A stretch of 64,000 nucleotides of DNA from Strigops habroptila (lineage: Eukaryota > Chordata > Aves > Psittaciformes > Psittacidae): positions 62,001 through 126,000 of the forward strand of contig NW_022651109.1 in assembly GCF_004027225.2 (NCBI RefSeq), in the 5' to 3' direction. The notes below the pieces were generated by a model. That model ran no database searches. It saw nothing but the letters and a program-made list of their open reading frames with translations, and was not told the origin of the DNA. The position numbers and the translations under genes were made by a program. Positions within the stretch are counted from its first letter, which is position 1, and every line of letters begins with the position of its first letter. This document shows, one piece after another, positions 1-13,029 of the stretch.

Positions 1-3000
1 ACCAAGACCTCCATTAGAAGACCTTCATGCATTGATCTCCACTGTCCCCAAGGTACCAACTGCAACATGGTCAATGGTCAACCCCAGTGTGTCCAAACCA
101 AGATGCCCCCAAGGCCACCTTCATGTAGTGACATCCAGTGTCCCAAAGGGACCACATGTAAGATGCTGGATGGTCAACCCCAGTGTGTCCAGAACCAACC
201 TTCATGCCAGGATGTCCAATGCCAGAAGGGGACCTTGTGCCAGATGGTTGATGGTTGGCCAAGGTGCATCCAAACCAAGACCTCCATAAGGACACCTTCC
301 TGCAGTGACCTCCAATGTCCCCAAGGGACCACATGTAAGATGATGGATGGTCAACCACAGTGTGTCCACAACCAACCTTCTTGCCAGGATGTCCAATGTC
401 AGAAGGGGACCATGTGTCAGATGGTTGATGGTTGGCCAAGATGCATCCAAGCCAAGACCTCCATTAGGGCACCTTCTTGCATTGACCTCCACTGTCCACA
501 TGGGACCACATGTAAGATGCTGGATGGTCAACCACAGTGTGCCCACAACCAACCAACCTGCAGTGACATCCAGTGTCAGAAGGGAACCACCTGCAACATG
601 GTCAATGGATGGCCACGGTGTATGCAACCCAAGATCTCCATCAGGAGACCTTCCTGCAGTGACCTCCAGTGTCCCAAAGGAACCACCTGCAACATGGTCA
701 ATGGGTGGCCTCAGTGTGTCCATCACCAACCTTCATGCCAGGATGTCCAGTGTGGGAAAGGAACCTCCTGCCAGATGGTTGATGGTTGGCCAAGATGCAT
801 CCACACCAAGACCTCCATAAAGAGACCTACATGCCGTGATCTCCACTGTCCCCATGGAACCACCTGTAACATGGTCAATGGTCAACCCCAGTGTGTCCAA
901 CCCAAGATGCCCCCAAGGCCACCTTCATGTAGTGACATCCATTGTCCCCAAGGGACCACATGTAAGATGCTGGATGGTCAACCCCAGTGTGTCCATCATC
1001 AACCAACCTGCAGTGACATCCAGTGTCAGAAGGGAACCACCTGCAACATAGTTGATGGTTGGCCAAGGTGCATCCAAACCAAGACCTCCCTTATGAGACC
1101 TACTTGCAGCCACCTCCACTGTCCCAAAGGGACCACCTGCAACATGGTCAATGGGTGGCCACAGTGTGTCTATCACCAACCCTCCTGCAGTGACATCCAG
1201 TGTCCCAAGGGTGCCACCTGCAGCATGGTCAATGGGTGGCCTCACTGTGTCCAACCCAAGATCTCCATCAGGAGACCTTCATGCAGTGACCTCCAATGTC
1301 CCAAAGGAACCACCTGCAACATGGTCAATGGGTGGCCTCACTGTGTCCATCACCAACCTTCATGCAGTGACATCCAGTGTCCCAAGGGTGCCACCTGCAA
1401 CATGATCAATGGTTGGCCTCAGTGTATCCAAGCCAAGACCTCCATAAGGAGACCTTCCTGTAGTGACCTCCAATGTCCCAAAGGGACCACCTGCAACATG
1501 GTCAATGGGTGGCCTCACTGTGTCCAACCCAAGATCTCCATCAGGAGACCTTCCTGCAGTGACCTCCAATGTCCCAAAGGAACCACCTGCAACATGGTCA
1601 ATGGGTGGCCTCACTGTGTCCAACCCAAGATCTCCATCAGGAGACCTTCCTGCAGTGACCTCCAATGTCCCAAAGGAACCACCTGCAACATGGTCAATGG
1701 GTGGCCTCAGTGTGTCCATCACCAACCTTCATGCCAGGATGTCCAATGCCAGAAGGGAACCTCCTGTCAGATGGTTGATGGTTGGCCAAGATGCATCCAA
1801 ACCAAGACCTCCATAAGGAGACCTTCATGCATCGATCTCCACTGTCCCCAAGGGACCACCTGTAACATGGTCAATGGCCAACCCCAGTGTGTCCAAACCA
1901 AGATGCCCCCAAGGCCACCTTCATGTAGTGACATCCAGTGTCCCAAAGGGACCACGTGTAAGATGCTGGATGGTCAACCCCAGTGTGTCCATCACCAACC
2001 TTCATGCCAGGATGTCCAATGCCAGAAGGGAACCTCCTGTCAGATGGTTGATGGTTGGCCAAGGTGCATCCAAACCAAGACCTCCATAAGGAGACCTTCC
2101 TGCAGTGACCTCCACTGTCCCCAAGGGACCACCTGCAATATGGTCAGTGGGTGGCCACAATGTGTCCATAACCCACCTTCATGCAGTGATGTCCAGTGTC
2201 CCAAGGGTGCCACCTGCAACATGGTCAATGGTTGGCCTCAGTGTATCCAAGCCAAGACCTCCATAAGGAGACCTTCATGTAGTGACCTCCAATGTCCCAA
2301 AGGAACCACCTGCAACATGGTCAGTGGGTGGCCACAATGTGTCCATCACCAACCTTCATGCCAGGATGTCCAATGCCAGAAGGGAACCTCCTGCCAGATG
2401 GTTGATGGTTGGCCAAGGTGCATCCAAACCAAGACCTCCATAAGGACACCTTCCTGCAGTGATGTCCAATGTCCCAAAGGGACCACATGTAGGGTGCTAC
2501 AGGGGTGGCCCCAGTGTGTCCATCCCCAACCCTCCTGCAGTGATGTCAAGTGTCCAAAGGGCACCACCTGCAACATGGTCAATGGGTGGCCTCAATGTGT
2601 CCATCACCAACCTTCATGCCAGGATGTCCAGTGCCAGAAGGGGACCACGTGCCAGATGGTCAATGGTTGGCCAAGGTGCATCCAAACCAAGACCTCCATA
2701 AGGAGACCTTCCTGCAGTGACCTCCAGTGTCCCAAAGGAAACACCTGCAACATGGTCAATGGGTGGCCTCAATGTGTCCATCACCAACCTTCATGCCAGG
2801 ATGTCCAGTGCCAGAAGGGGACCAGGTGCCAGATGGTTGATGGTTGGCCAAGATGTGTCCAAATGAAGCTGTCTCCAAGGAGACCTTTATGTAGCAATGT
2901 CCACTGTCCCCAAGGGACCACCTGCAACATGGTCAATGGTTGGCCAAGGTGCATCCAAACCAAGACCTCCATTAGGAGACCTTCCTGCAGTGACCTCCAA

Positions 3001-4945
3001 TGTCCCAAAGGGACCACATGTAACATGGTCAATGGGTGGCCCCAGTGTGTCCATCCCCAACCTTCATGCCAGGATGCCCAGTGTGGGAAAGGAACCTCCT
3101 GCCAGATAGTTGATGGTTGGCCAAGGTGCATCCAAACCAAGACTTCCATAAGGAGACCTTCATGCAGTGATGTCCAATGTCCCAAAGGAACCACATGTAA
3201 GATGCTGGATGGTCAACCCCAGTGTGTCCAGAACCAACCTTCATGCCAGGATGTCCAATGCCAGAAGGGGACCTTGTGCCAGATGGTTGATGGTTGGCCA
3301 AGGTGCATCCACATCAAGACGTCCATAAGGAGACCTTCCTGCATCGACCTCCAGTGTCCCCATGGGACCACCTGCAACATGGTCAATGGTCAGCCACAGT
3401 GTGTCCAATCCAAGACCTCCATAAGGAGACTTTCCTGCGGTGACCTCCAATGTCCTAAGGGAACAACGTGTAACATGGTCAATGGGTGGCCTCAATGTGT
3501 CCATCCCCAACCTTCATGCCAGGATGTCCAGTGTGGGAAAGGAACCTCCTGCCAGATGGTTGATGGTTGGCCAAAGTGCATCCAAACCAAGACCTCCATA
3601 AGGAGACCTTCATGCAGTGACCTCCAATGTCCCAAAGGGACCATGTGCAACATGGTCAATGGGTGGCCTCAATGTGTCCATCACCAACCAACCTGCAGTG
3701 ACATCCGATGTCAGAAGGGGACCACGTGTCAGATGGTTGATGGTTGGCCAAGATGCATCCAAGCCAAGAGCTCCATAAGGAGACCTCCATGCAGTGACAT
3801 CCAGTGTCCCAAGGGGACCACATGTAAGATGGCCAATGACTGGCCTCAATGTGTCCACCACCAACCCTCCTGCAGCGACATCCAATGTCCCATGGGTGCC
3901 ACATGCACCATGGTCAATGGGTGGCCCCGTTGCCTTCCCACCCTTCCCCTCTTCACCTCCTTCTCCTGGGGCCACCCCAAATCCACCCCTCCATTGACCC
4001 CCAGCTTCTCCTCACCCCCCATGTCCTGCATTGGCATCCACTGTGTCACCATGCCCATGTCCTGCCATGATGTCCCATGTCCTCCTCCCACCACCTGCAT
4101 GATGCTTCGTGGTCGCCCTTCATGTGTCTCCCGTCCCTCCTGCCACAACCTCCACTGCATGGTGGGGATGGGCTGCAAGGTCCTCAATGGGTGGCCCCGC
4201 TGTGTCCGTGTCCCCTCTTGTGATGACCTTCGTTGTCCCATCAAGACCACATGCAGGGTGGTGGGAGGGTGGCCCAAGTGCGTCCAGATGACCAGGAGCA
4301 TCCCCACGACCTCCTGCTCCACCATCTCCTGCCCACCGGGGTCTATGTGTCAGCTGGTTGAGGACAACCCCCGTTGTGTCCCATCCAAAGCCACCTGTGC
4401 CACCTTGAGGTGTTCAGAAGGTTCCGTGTGCCACATGGTGGATGGTCAACCTCAATGCAGACCCACCTGCAGCTCCATCCGCTGCCCCGCCGGCACCTCC
4501 TGCCGTGAAGATGGTGGTTGGCCAACGTGTGTCCCCATCAAGCCATCGTGCGCCACCATCCGCTGCCCACCAGGGACCTCTTGTGACACGGTGGAGGATT
4601 GGCCAACGTGCGTCCCCACCAAGCCAACGTGCTCCGAGGTGCTTTGCCCGCTGGGGACAACGTGTCAGATGGTGGAGGAGTGGCCAACGTGTGTCCTCAA
4701 GAAGCCAACGTGTTCCCAGATGCATTGTCCACCAGGAACGACGTGCCAAGTGGTGGAAGAGTGGCCCAAATGTGTCCTCAAGGAGCCATCGTGCCATGAT
4801 GTCCATTGTCCAGCTGGAACTACATGTAGGATGGTGGAAACCACCCCTAGATGTGTTCCCGTCGCTCCATCATGCAAAGACTTCAGTTGTCCAGCTGGAA
4901 CCACGTGTAGGATGGTGGAAACCACCCCTAGATGCCTCCATGTCC
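1..4945 (+). repeat. Coding tandem array of about 55 four-cysteine modules
   Basis: About 44 young modules fill positions 1 to 3,930. Two linker lengths, mostly alternating, give unit lengths of 27 residues (81 bp, linker like VHHQPS) and 32 residues (96 bp, linker like [11 protein letters not shown]), so a common pair is 177 bp. A proline/serine-rich spacer at about 3,931-4,020 separates these from about 11 diverged modules (to about 4,945) that read CPPGTTC or CPAGTTC. The young set is very homogeneous at DNA level, which points to recent unequal exchange or conversion; the diverged set probably shows the ancestral state. Confidence 0.9.
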
Positions 4946-5457
4946 CACAACCCCCCCTTGTCTGCCACATCTTGGGCCGGTGGCGCTACCGGGCCTTTGA
5001 TGGGAAGACCTATGGCTTGACCCCAGCTTGCACCCAAGCCTTGGTGAGCACCTGCAGCACCCAATTGCCCTCCTTTCAGGTCACCGCTGGTGGCCAAGTG
5101 GGGAGAGGACCAGGAGCCACCTTCAACCACGTCACCATCCGTGGGGATGGCTTCGAGGTGGTTCTTCTCCATGGAGAGGAGACCATGGCCAGGGTGAGGA
5201 CATGGTGGTGGTGGTGATGATGGTGATGGTGGTGATGGAGGTGATGGTGGTGGTTGATGATGGTGATGGTGATGATGATGATGGTGGTGGTGGTGATGAT
5301 GATGATGGAGGTGATGATGATGATGGTGATGATGGGGGTGATGATGGAGGTGATGGTGATGATGATGGAGGTGATGATGGTGATGGTGATGATGGGGGTG
5401 ATGATGGAGGTGATGATGGTGGTGATGGTGATGATGATGGAGGTGATGATGGTGGTG

Positions 5458-5489
<32 letters not shown>

Positions 5490-8400
5490 GATGATGGAGG
5501 TGATGATGGTGATGATGATGATGATGATGATGGAGGTGATGATGGTAATGATGGTGATGATGATGGAGGTGGTGATGGTAATGATGGTGATGGAGGTGAT
5601 GATGGAGGTGATGATGGTGATGGAGGTGATGATGATGATGATGATGGAGGTGATGATGGTGATGGAGGTGATGATGATGATGGAGGTGATGATGGTGATG
5701 ATGATGATGATGATGGAGGTGATGATGATGATGGTGATGATGATGATGATGATGGAGGTGATGATGATGGTGATGGAGATGGTGGTAGTGATGATGGTGC
5801 TGATGGCATCTCCATGGTGTCCCAATGCTGTCCCTTCCCACAGGTGGCCGGGCGCCCGTCCCGCCTGCCCCTGTCGCTGGCGGGGGGCCGGCTGCGCGTG
5901 GAGCGCCGCGGAGGCCAGCGGAGGGTGACCATGGCCGCGGGGGTGCGCGTGACCGTGGCGGGGGACGGCGCCGTGACGGTGACGGCCCCGGCGGGGCTCA
6001 GGGGACAACTGTGCGGCGGCTGCGCCCAGCCCCAGGAGGAGCAGGGAGCGGGGAGGACCTGCAGTGAGTGGGGCTGGGGGGGGATGAGTGGGTGATGGGT
6101 GAGATGATGGATGGATGATGGGTGAGATGATGGGTGAGATGATGGGTGAGATGATGGGTGAGATGATGGGTGAGATGATGGGTGAGATGATGGATGGATG
6201 ATGGGTGAGATGATGGGTGAGATGATGGGTGAGATGATGGATGGATGATGAATGGATGATGGGTGAGATGATGGGTGAGATGATGGGTGAGATGATGGGT
6301 GAGATGATGGGTGAGATGATGGATGGATGATGAATGGATGATAGACGAGATGATGGATGTATGACGGGTGAGATGATGGATGGATGATGGATGAGATGAT
6401 GGATGGATGATGGATGGATGATGGGTGAGATGATGGATGGATGATGGGTGAGATGATAGGTGAGATGATGGGTGAGATGATGGGTGAGATGATGGATGGA
6501 TGATGGGTGAGATGATGGGTGAGATGATGGATGGATGATGGGTGAGATAATGGGTGAGATGATGGGTGAGATGATGGGTGAGATGATGGGTGAGATGATG
6601 GGTGAGATGATGGGTGAGATGATGGATGGATGATGGGTGAGATGATGGGTGAGATGATGGGTGAGATGATAGGTGAGATGATGGGTGAGATGATGGGTGA
6701 GATGATGGATGGATGATGGGTGAGATGATGGGTGAGATGATGGGTGAGATGATGGATGGATGATGGGTGAGATAATGGGTGAGATGATGGATGGATGATG
6801 GATGGATGGTGGATGAATGATGGGTGAGATGATGGATGAGATGATGGATGGATGATGGGTGAGATGACGGATGGATGATGGGCGAGATGATGGATGGATG
6901 ATGGATGAGATGATGGGTGAGATGATGGATGGATGATGGATGGATGGATGATAGACGAGATGATGGATGGATGATGTGTGAGATGATGGATGGATGATGG
7001 GTGAGATGATGGATGGATGATGGGTGAGATGATGGATGGATGATGGATGAGATGATGGGTGAGATGATGAGATGATGGATGGATGATGCATGATTCGTGA
7101 TGGATCATTGGATGGATGGAGGATGATGGATGGATGATGAACATTGCCTGGCTGCAGCACCCCCACTAACCCCTTCTCCTCTACCCCCCAGCTCCCCCCT
7201 GCACCCCCAAACACCCCCAGGAGCCTTGTACCCCCCAACCCCTTCCATTGCCCACCTCCAGCCCCACCACCTCCAGCCCCACCACCTCCGTTTGCTCCGT
7301 GCTGGGCATGGGCCACCTCCGCACCTTCGACCGCCTCCACCGCGACTTCCCCGTCTCCTGTGTCCACCTCTTGACCGGGATCTGCTCCGGGGCCGGGTCC
7401 TTCCGTGTCCTGCTCCGGGGTGGCCCTGGTGGCATCCATGGGGTGGACATCGTGGTGCGACGCACGCGTGTGGGGCTGGAGCCCGGCTTGGTCACGGTGA
7501 GCAGCTACAATGGGAAGGAAGGTGGTGGGATGGGGAGGAGAAGGTGGAGTAAGGCCTTGAGGGACCACCTTGGGAACCCCTATTCCACCCCATTTCCTCC
7601 CCATTTCCCCCCTGTATCCCCATTTCCACCCCATTTCCTCCCCATTTCTACCCTGTATACCCATTCCCACCCCCTTTCCCCCTCATTCCCACCCTATTTC
7701 CTTCCATTCCCTTCCATTTCCCCCCAATAACACCCATTTCTCCCTATTTCCTCCCTATTCTCCCCTATTCCCACCCCATTCCCTCCCATTCCCACCCCAT
7801 TTCCTTCTATTCTCTTCCATTTTCACCCCATAACACCCATTTCTCCCTATTTCCTCCCTGTTCTCCCCCATTCCCACCCCATTCCTTCCATTCCCCCCCA
7901 ATAACACCCATTTCTCCCTATTTCCTCCCCATTCCCACCCATTCCCACCCCATTTCCTTCTATTCCCTTCCATTTTCACCCCATAAAACCCATTTCTCCC
8001 TACTTCCTCCCTACTCTCCCCATTCCCACCTCATTCCTTTCCATTCCCTCCCCAATAACACCCATTTCTCCCTATTTCCTCCCTACTCTCCCCATTCCCA
8101 CCCCATTCCCTACCATTTCCTGCCCCAATAACACCCATTTCTCCCTATTTCCTCCCTGTTCTCCCCCATTCCCACCCCATTCCCACCCCATTCCCTCCCA
8201 TTCCCACCCATTCCCACCACATTTCCTTCTATTCCCTTCCATTTTCACCCCATAACACCCATTTCTCCTTACTTCCTCCCTACTCTCCCCATTCCCACCC
8301 CATTCCCTTCCATTCCCCCCCCAATAACACCCATTTCTCCCCATTCCCACCCCATTCCCACCCCATTCCAGGTCAGTGGCATTCCCACCCGCCTCCCCTA

Positions 8401-11400
8401 CACCTCCCCTACCTCGGGGCTCACCCTGGAGCGCCGGGGCTGGGAGGTGACACTGGGGACACCCCATGGCGTGACGTTGACCTTCGATGGCCACCACCGT
8501 TGGGTGAGCGTCGTGGCACCGGTGGCTCTCGGTGGTCACCTCTGCGGCCTCTGTGGGGACATGGACGGAGACCCCCGCAACGATGTGGGGCAGGAGGACA
8601 AGTGGAAGGTGGGAAGCGCGCAAAGGGAATGCCGGGAAGTGGAGGTGTGCGGGAAGAAGGAGGACGAGGAAGAGGAAGAGTGTGGGGTGATGGTGAGGAA
8701 GGAAGGACCGTTCCGGCTCTGCCACGGCCTTGTCCATCCCGCCACCTACTACCGGGACTGTGTGGCCGACCGGTGCCACCGCGGCGGCACGTGCCGGGTC
8801 CTGGCTGCCTACGCCGCTGCCTGTCGGGATGCCGGGATCAAGGCGTTGGAATGGCGAGGGAAGGACTTGTGCCGTGAGTGATGCCGAGGGAAGGGCATGG
8901 AAGGGGGGGGAGATGGAGCCAGGGGACCTCCAGAGCACCCAGGGACCAAGGTTATGGGGGGATGGACAACGGGGACCCATACAGCACCAATGGGACCCGT
9001 AGAGCATCCATAGGACCAAGGTGGGGTGGGGATGGGAAGGGACAACATGGACCCATAGAGCATCCATAGAACCCATAGAGCATCCATAGGACCAAGGTGG
9101 GATGGGGAGGGAGAAGGTGAACCCATAAAGCATTTATAGTCCAAGGTGGGACCAAGGTGGGGTGGGAGAAGATGGACCCATAGAGCATCCATAGGACCCA
9201 TAGAGCATCCATGGGACCAAGATGGTGTGGGGTGGGAGAAGGTGGACCCATAGAGCATCCAAAGGGGGACCTATAGAGCACCCAGGGACCAAGGTTATGG
9301 GGGGAATGGATGGACAACATGGACCCATAGAGCACCCAAAGGAGACTCATAGAGCACCCAAAGGGGACCCATAGACCAAGGTGGGCGTGTTGGGGGCACA
9401 TCAATGACCCACAGAGCACCCAAAGGGGACCCATAGACCAAGGTGGGCGTATTGGGGGCACATCAATGACCCACAAAGCACCCAAAGGGGACCCATAGAC
9501 CAAGGTGGGTGTGTTGGGGGCACATCAATGACCCACAGAGCACCCAAAGGGGACCCCAGCCCCACCACCCTCTTCTCTCCCCCCAGCACCCAACTGCCCC
9601 ATGGGCAGCCATTACTCCGCCTGCGTCCCCGGCTGCGTGTCCCCCACAGAGGCCAGGAGCACCCCTGGGTGCTCAGTGGGGCCGAAGCCACCTCCCTCGG
9701 CCGCCACGGGGACCTGCCGCGCCGTGGGGCCACATCACTACGTGACCTTCGATGGGGCGGCCGTGGCCGTTGGGGACAACTGCTCCTACGTGGTGGCACG
9801 AAGCTGCGGCCACCAGAAGGTCCAACCCAGCTTCGATGTCACCGTCAGTGACCCAGCGCGAGGGGATGGAGGAAGGAGGGTGATGGTCACCGTGGAGAAG
9901 AGGAGATGGGTGATGAGGGGAGGGAAGAGCCCGGAGGTGGAGGTGAGGTGGGGCTTGGGTGGGGATGGGGGGACACGATGGGAGATGATGGGTGGTGGTG
10001 GAGGTGGATGAAGATGGAGGTGGGTGGGGATGGATGGAGGTGTGTGGAGATGATGGATGGGGATGGAGATGGGTGGAGATGATGGATGGATGGGGATGGA
10101 GATGGATGGGGATGGATAGGGATGGATAAGGATGAAGATGGATGGAGATGGAGGTGGATGGGGATGGATGAAGATGATGGATGGGGATGGGGATGGGGAT
10201 GGATGGGGATGGATGAGGATGAAGATGATGGATGGGGATGGAGATGGGGATGGAGATGGAGATGGATGGGGATGGATGAGGATGAAGATGATGGATGGGG
10301 ATGGAGATGGGGATGGAGATGGAGATGGAGATGGATGGGGATGGATGAGGATGAAGATGATGGATGGGGATGGAGATGGGGATGGAGATGGATGGGGATG
10401 GATGAGGATGAAGATGATGGATAGGGATGGAGATGGGTGGAGATGATAGATGGGGATGGAGGTGGATGGGGATGGAGAAGGATGATGGATGGGGATGGGT
10501 GGATAGGGATGGATATGGATGGAGATGGATGGGATGGAGGGAGGTGGATGGAGAAGGATGAAGGATGGAGATGGAGGGGTGGATGGGATGGGGGGGAAGG
10601 ATGAGGGATAGAGGATGGAGATGGATGGAAGGAGATGGATGAGGAGATGGATGGATGAGGAGAAGGAGATGGATGGATGATGGATGAGGATGGAAGGAGA
10701 TGATGGATGAGGATGGAGGATGGGATGGATGGAGAAGGTTGGATGAAGGACAGAGGACGGAGGAAGATGAAGGATGGAGATGGATGGAAGAGGATGGATG
10801 CAGGTGGATGGATGGATGAAGAAGGTTGGTTGGATGGAGAAGGTTGAATGGATGGAGATGGATGGACGCATGGATGGAGATGAAGAACGGATGGATGAAG
10901 AAGGCTGGAAGCACCATGGGTGACCCCATTGTCCCCCCCCCCCCAGCTGGACGGCATCACTCTACCGCTGCCCTTCTGCCTCGAGGACCGCTCCATCTGC
11001 GTGTCCCACCATGGCACCACCTCCATTGGCCTCAGCACCACCTTCGGCCTCCGCGTCACCGCCGGCCCCAGGACCTCCGTGGCCATCACCGTGTCCTCCC
11101 GGCACCACAACCTCACCTGCGGCCTCTGCGGCAACTTCGATGGTCACCCCTCCAACGACCACCTGGTGGCCACCACCACCCCGTGCCACCGGCCTTGTCC
11201 CGGTCCCCTGTGTCCCCCCTGCCACCAAGCCCCCAAAAGAGCCTTTGTCCACGCGGAGCTTTGCGGGGTCCTTCGTGCTCCACAAGGTCCGTTCGGGACC
11301 TGTCACCCCATGGTCAACCCTGGGGTCTTCTTCGACGTCTGTCTCTGGGAGCTCTGTGAAGCTCCTGGGGACAAGGAGGTCCTCAAGGAGGTCCTCGGGG

Positions 11401-12873
11401 CCTATGAAGCTGCTTGTCACCAGGCTGGGGCGCGAGTGGGACCTTGGAGCATCCCTGATGTCTGCCGTGAGTTGGGGACCATGGGGTAAGGTGGGACGTG
11501 GGCATCTCTGGTGGGTTTCCATGGTGTACGTGTCCATCTAGGACATCTTGACCTGTCCATGGTGGCCTTTAGGTGTCCATCTATGATGTTCTCCAACTTT
11601 TTGGCCATCTATGACATCCCCGTGTCCAGCCATGACATCCCCGTGTCCATCCATGATGTCTCTACCTGTCCATGATGACCTTGATGTGTCCATCTATGAC
11701 ATCCCTGTGTCCATCTATGACATCCTTATGTGTCCACAATGACCTTTATGTGTCCATCTATGATGTTCTCCAGCTCTACTTGTCCATGATGTCCTTTGTG
11801 TGTCCACAATGACCTTTATGTGTCCATCTATGATGTTCTCCAGCTCTACTTGTCCATGATGTCCTTTGTGTGTCCATCTATGACGTCCTTATGTGTCCAT
11901 CTATGATGTTCTCCAGCCCTACTTGTCCATGATGTCCTTTGTGCGTCCATCTATGACGTCCTTATGTGTCCATCTATGACGTTCTCCAGCTCTTTGTCCA
12001 TGTAGGACACCTTTACCTGTCCATGATGACCTTTGGGTGTCCACCTATGACATCCCTATGTCCATCTATGACATCTTTACGCGTCCACAATGACCTTCAT
12101 GTGTCCATCTATGATGTTCTCCAGCTCTTTGTCCATCCATATCACCTCTCCATGGCCATGGGGACCTCCAAGTGTCCATCCATGATGATCTTCATGTGTC
12201 CATCCTGGTTTCTCTCCATACCTCCATGATGTTCTCCATCTCTATGTCCATCCCCGTCACCTCTCCATGGCCATGGTGACCTTCCTTGTCCAGCCCATGA
12301 TGTCCTCTGCCCACCCATGACCTCCACGTGTCCATCTCTGGTCCATCCCCTCCCCAATGTCCTCCCGTGATGTTCTGCTCCTCTCCATGATGTCCCCCTT
12401 GTGTCACCCAACAGCCCCGTGGTGCCCTGAGGACAGTCGTGGTCCCCATCGGAAGCTGCTGCCGAGGGACCTGGTCACAGGTGAGGTGGGGACATGGTGG
12501 GGTGGGACCTGCACGTGGGGGGACACCATGGGGATGGGTGGAGGTGGAGGATGGATGGAACCATTGGAGATGGATGGAACCATTGGAGATGGATGGATGG
12601 ATGGATGGATGAAACCATTGGAGATGGATGGATGGATGGATGGATGGAGCTATTGGAGATGGATGGATGGAACCATTGGAGATGGATGGATGGGACATGG
12701 AGCTGGTGGGACACGTGGCCATGGAGATGCTGATGGACCCGTGTCCTCCTGCAGGTCTCCTACCTGGAGCTCTCCCCCTGCGAGGCCTCACCCACACCCT
12801 GGAGGTCCCCGGGGCCGTGGTGGGGCAGGTCCTGGGGCTCCGACCCTTCCAAGTGGTCCCTTTGGTCCCATAG
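1..12873 (+). CDS. FCGBP/zonadhesin-like secreted VWD protein (5' end outside window)
   Basis: Eight exons join in frame: 1-5193 (open from base 1, so it starts upstream), 5844-6063, 7192-7496, 8372-8873, 9587-9942, 10947-11466, 12415-12480 and 12755-12873 (TAG), giving 2,426 visible residues. All junctions are GT-AG and phases agree. Residues 1 to about 1,645 are about 55 modules with spacing C-x4-C-x5-C-x8-C, like follistatin-N/TILa-type modules. Then come three von Willebrand D-like regions: the first (from [14 protein letters not shown]) is degenerate, the second has VWD ([10 protein letters not shown]), C8 and a short TIL, and the third has VWD ([10 protein letters not shown]), C8 and a short tail. 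None shows the GDPH self-cleavage motif of FCGBP and gel-forming mucins. The protein is likely a disulphide-rich mucus or matrix component; the assignment to FCGBP rather than another VWD family rests on domain order and on adjacency to FBL. The ending without a ZP or GPI-like tail suggests a soluble product. Confidence 0.8.
5205..5800 (+). repeat. RTG/GAT triplet microsatellite, intron after giant exon
   Basis: About 590 bases made almost only of ATG, GTG, GAG and GAT triplets, starting roughly ten bases after the splice donor at 5194. It gives false long frames rich in Asp/Gly on this strand and His/Ser/Ile on the other. Confidence 0.9.
6085..7140 (+). repeat. 12-bp minisatellite (GATGGGTGAGAT) in intron 2 of the FCGBP-like gene
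   Basis: Over 1 kb of GATGGGTGAGAT units interleaved with GATGGATG units, filling the intron between the exons ending 6063 and starting 7192. Confidence 0.9.
7565..8371 (+). repeat. Pyrimidine-rich repeat in intron 3 of the FCGBP-like gene
   Basis: Repeated CCCATTTCTCCC, TATTTCCTCCC and CATTCCCACCCC blocks form an approximately 800-base C/T-rich intron that ends at the acceptor before 8372. Confidence 0.85.
8930..9565 (+). repeat. Minisatellite in intron 4 of the FCGBP-like gene
   Basis: Tandem variants of a unit containing GACCCATAGAGCA and GGGACCAAGGTGGG. Near the 3' end, three copies of a unit of about 60 bp (GGGGGCACATCAATGACCC) are almost identical. Confidence 0.85.
9975..10915 (+). 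repeat. GGATGGAGAT-type repeat in intron 5 of the FCGBP-like gene
   Basis: Roughly 940 bases of GGATGG/GGAGATGG units. Blocks of about 75 bases (GATGAGGATGAAGATGATGG) recur at about 10,205-10,425, showing a higher-order period. Confidence 0.85.
11530..12400 (+). repeat. TGTCCATCTATGA repeat in intron 6 of the FCGBP-like gene
   Basis: TGTCCATCTATGATGTTCTC and TGTCCATCTATGACATCC units repeat with variation through the whole intron between 11466 and 12415. Confidence 0.8.
12540..12700 (+). repeat. Short GGAACCATTGGAGATGGAT repeat in intron 7
   Basis: Five or so copies of an ACCATTGGAGATGGATGGA-type unit in the 274-base last intron of the FCGBP-like gene. Confidence 0.8.
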
Positions 12874-12959
12874 GACCCCCATGTCCCCAAGGAGCCCCCA
12901 TGGGACACCCAACGTGGGGGTTGTCACCTTCTGTGAGCATCCCACCACTGCTGGGAAGG

Positions 12960-12965
12960 AATAAA
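12960..12965 (+). terminator. Poly(A) signal of the FCGBP-like gene
   Basis: AATAAA lies 87 bases after the TAG at 12871-12873, followed by a GT-rich stretch (GGGGGTCTGTGGTGTC). Confidence 0.85.
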
Positions 12966-13029
12966 AGCTTCTTGGTGGCACCTCGAGGGGGTCTGTGGTG
13001 TCTCACATTGCTTGTCCCCAAGGGGACCG

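Noticed and set aside
4870-5841. 323-residue histidine-rich open frame on the minus strand
   Set aside because: It is the complement of the RTG triplet repeat and runs antisense through a VWD exon; there is no splice or start context.
5076-7670. 864-residue minus-strand open frame
   Set aside because: Product of two stop-free repeats (triplet and 12-bp) overlapping real plus-strand exons; low-complexity Ile/Ser/His composition.
5205-10900. CRISPR-like or satellite arrays
   Set aside because: Units lack the repeat-spacer organisation, and the context is clearly eukaryotic with introns.
9673-10929. 418- and 361-residue Ser/Pro/His-rich minus-strand frames
   Set aside because: Read from the GGATGG repeat in an intron; several overlapping frames are open at once, which marks a repeat and not a gene.
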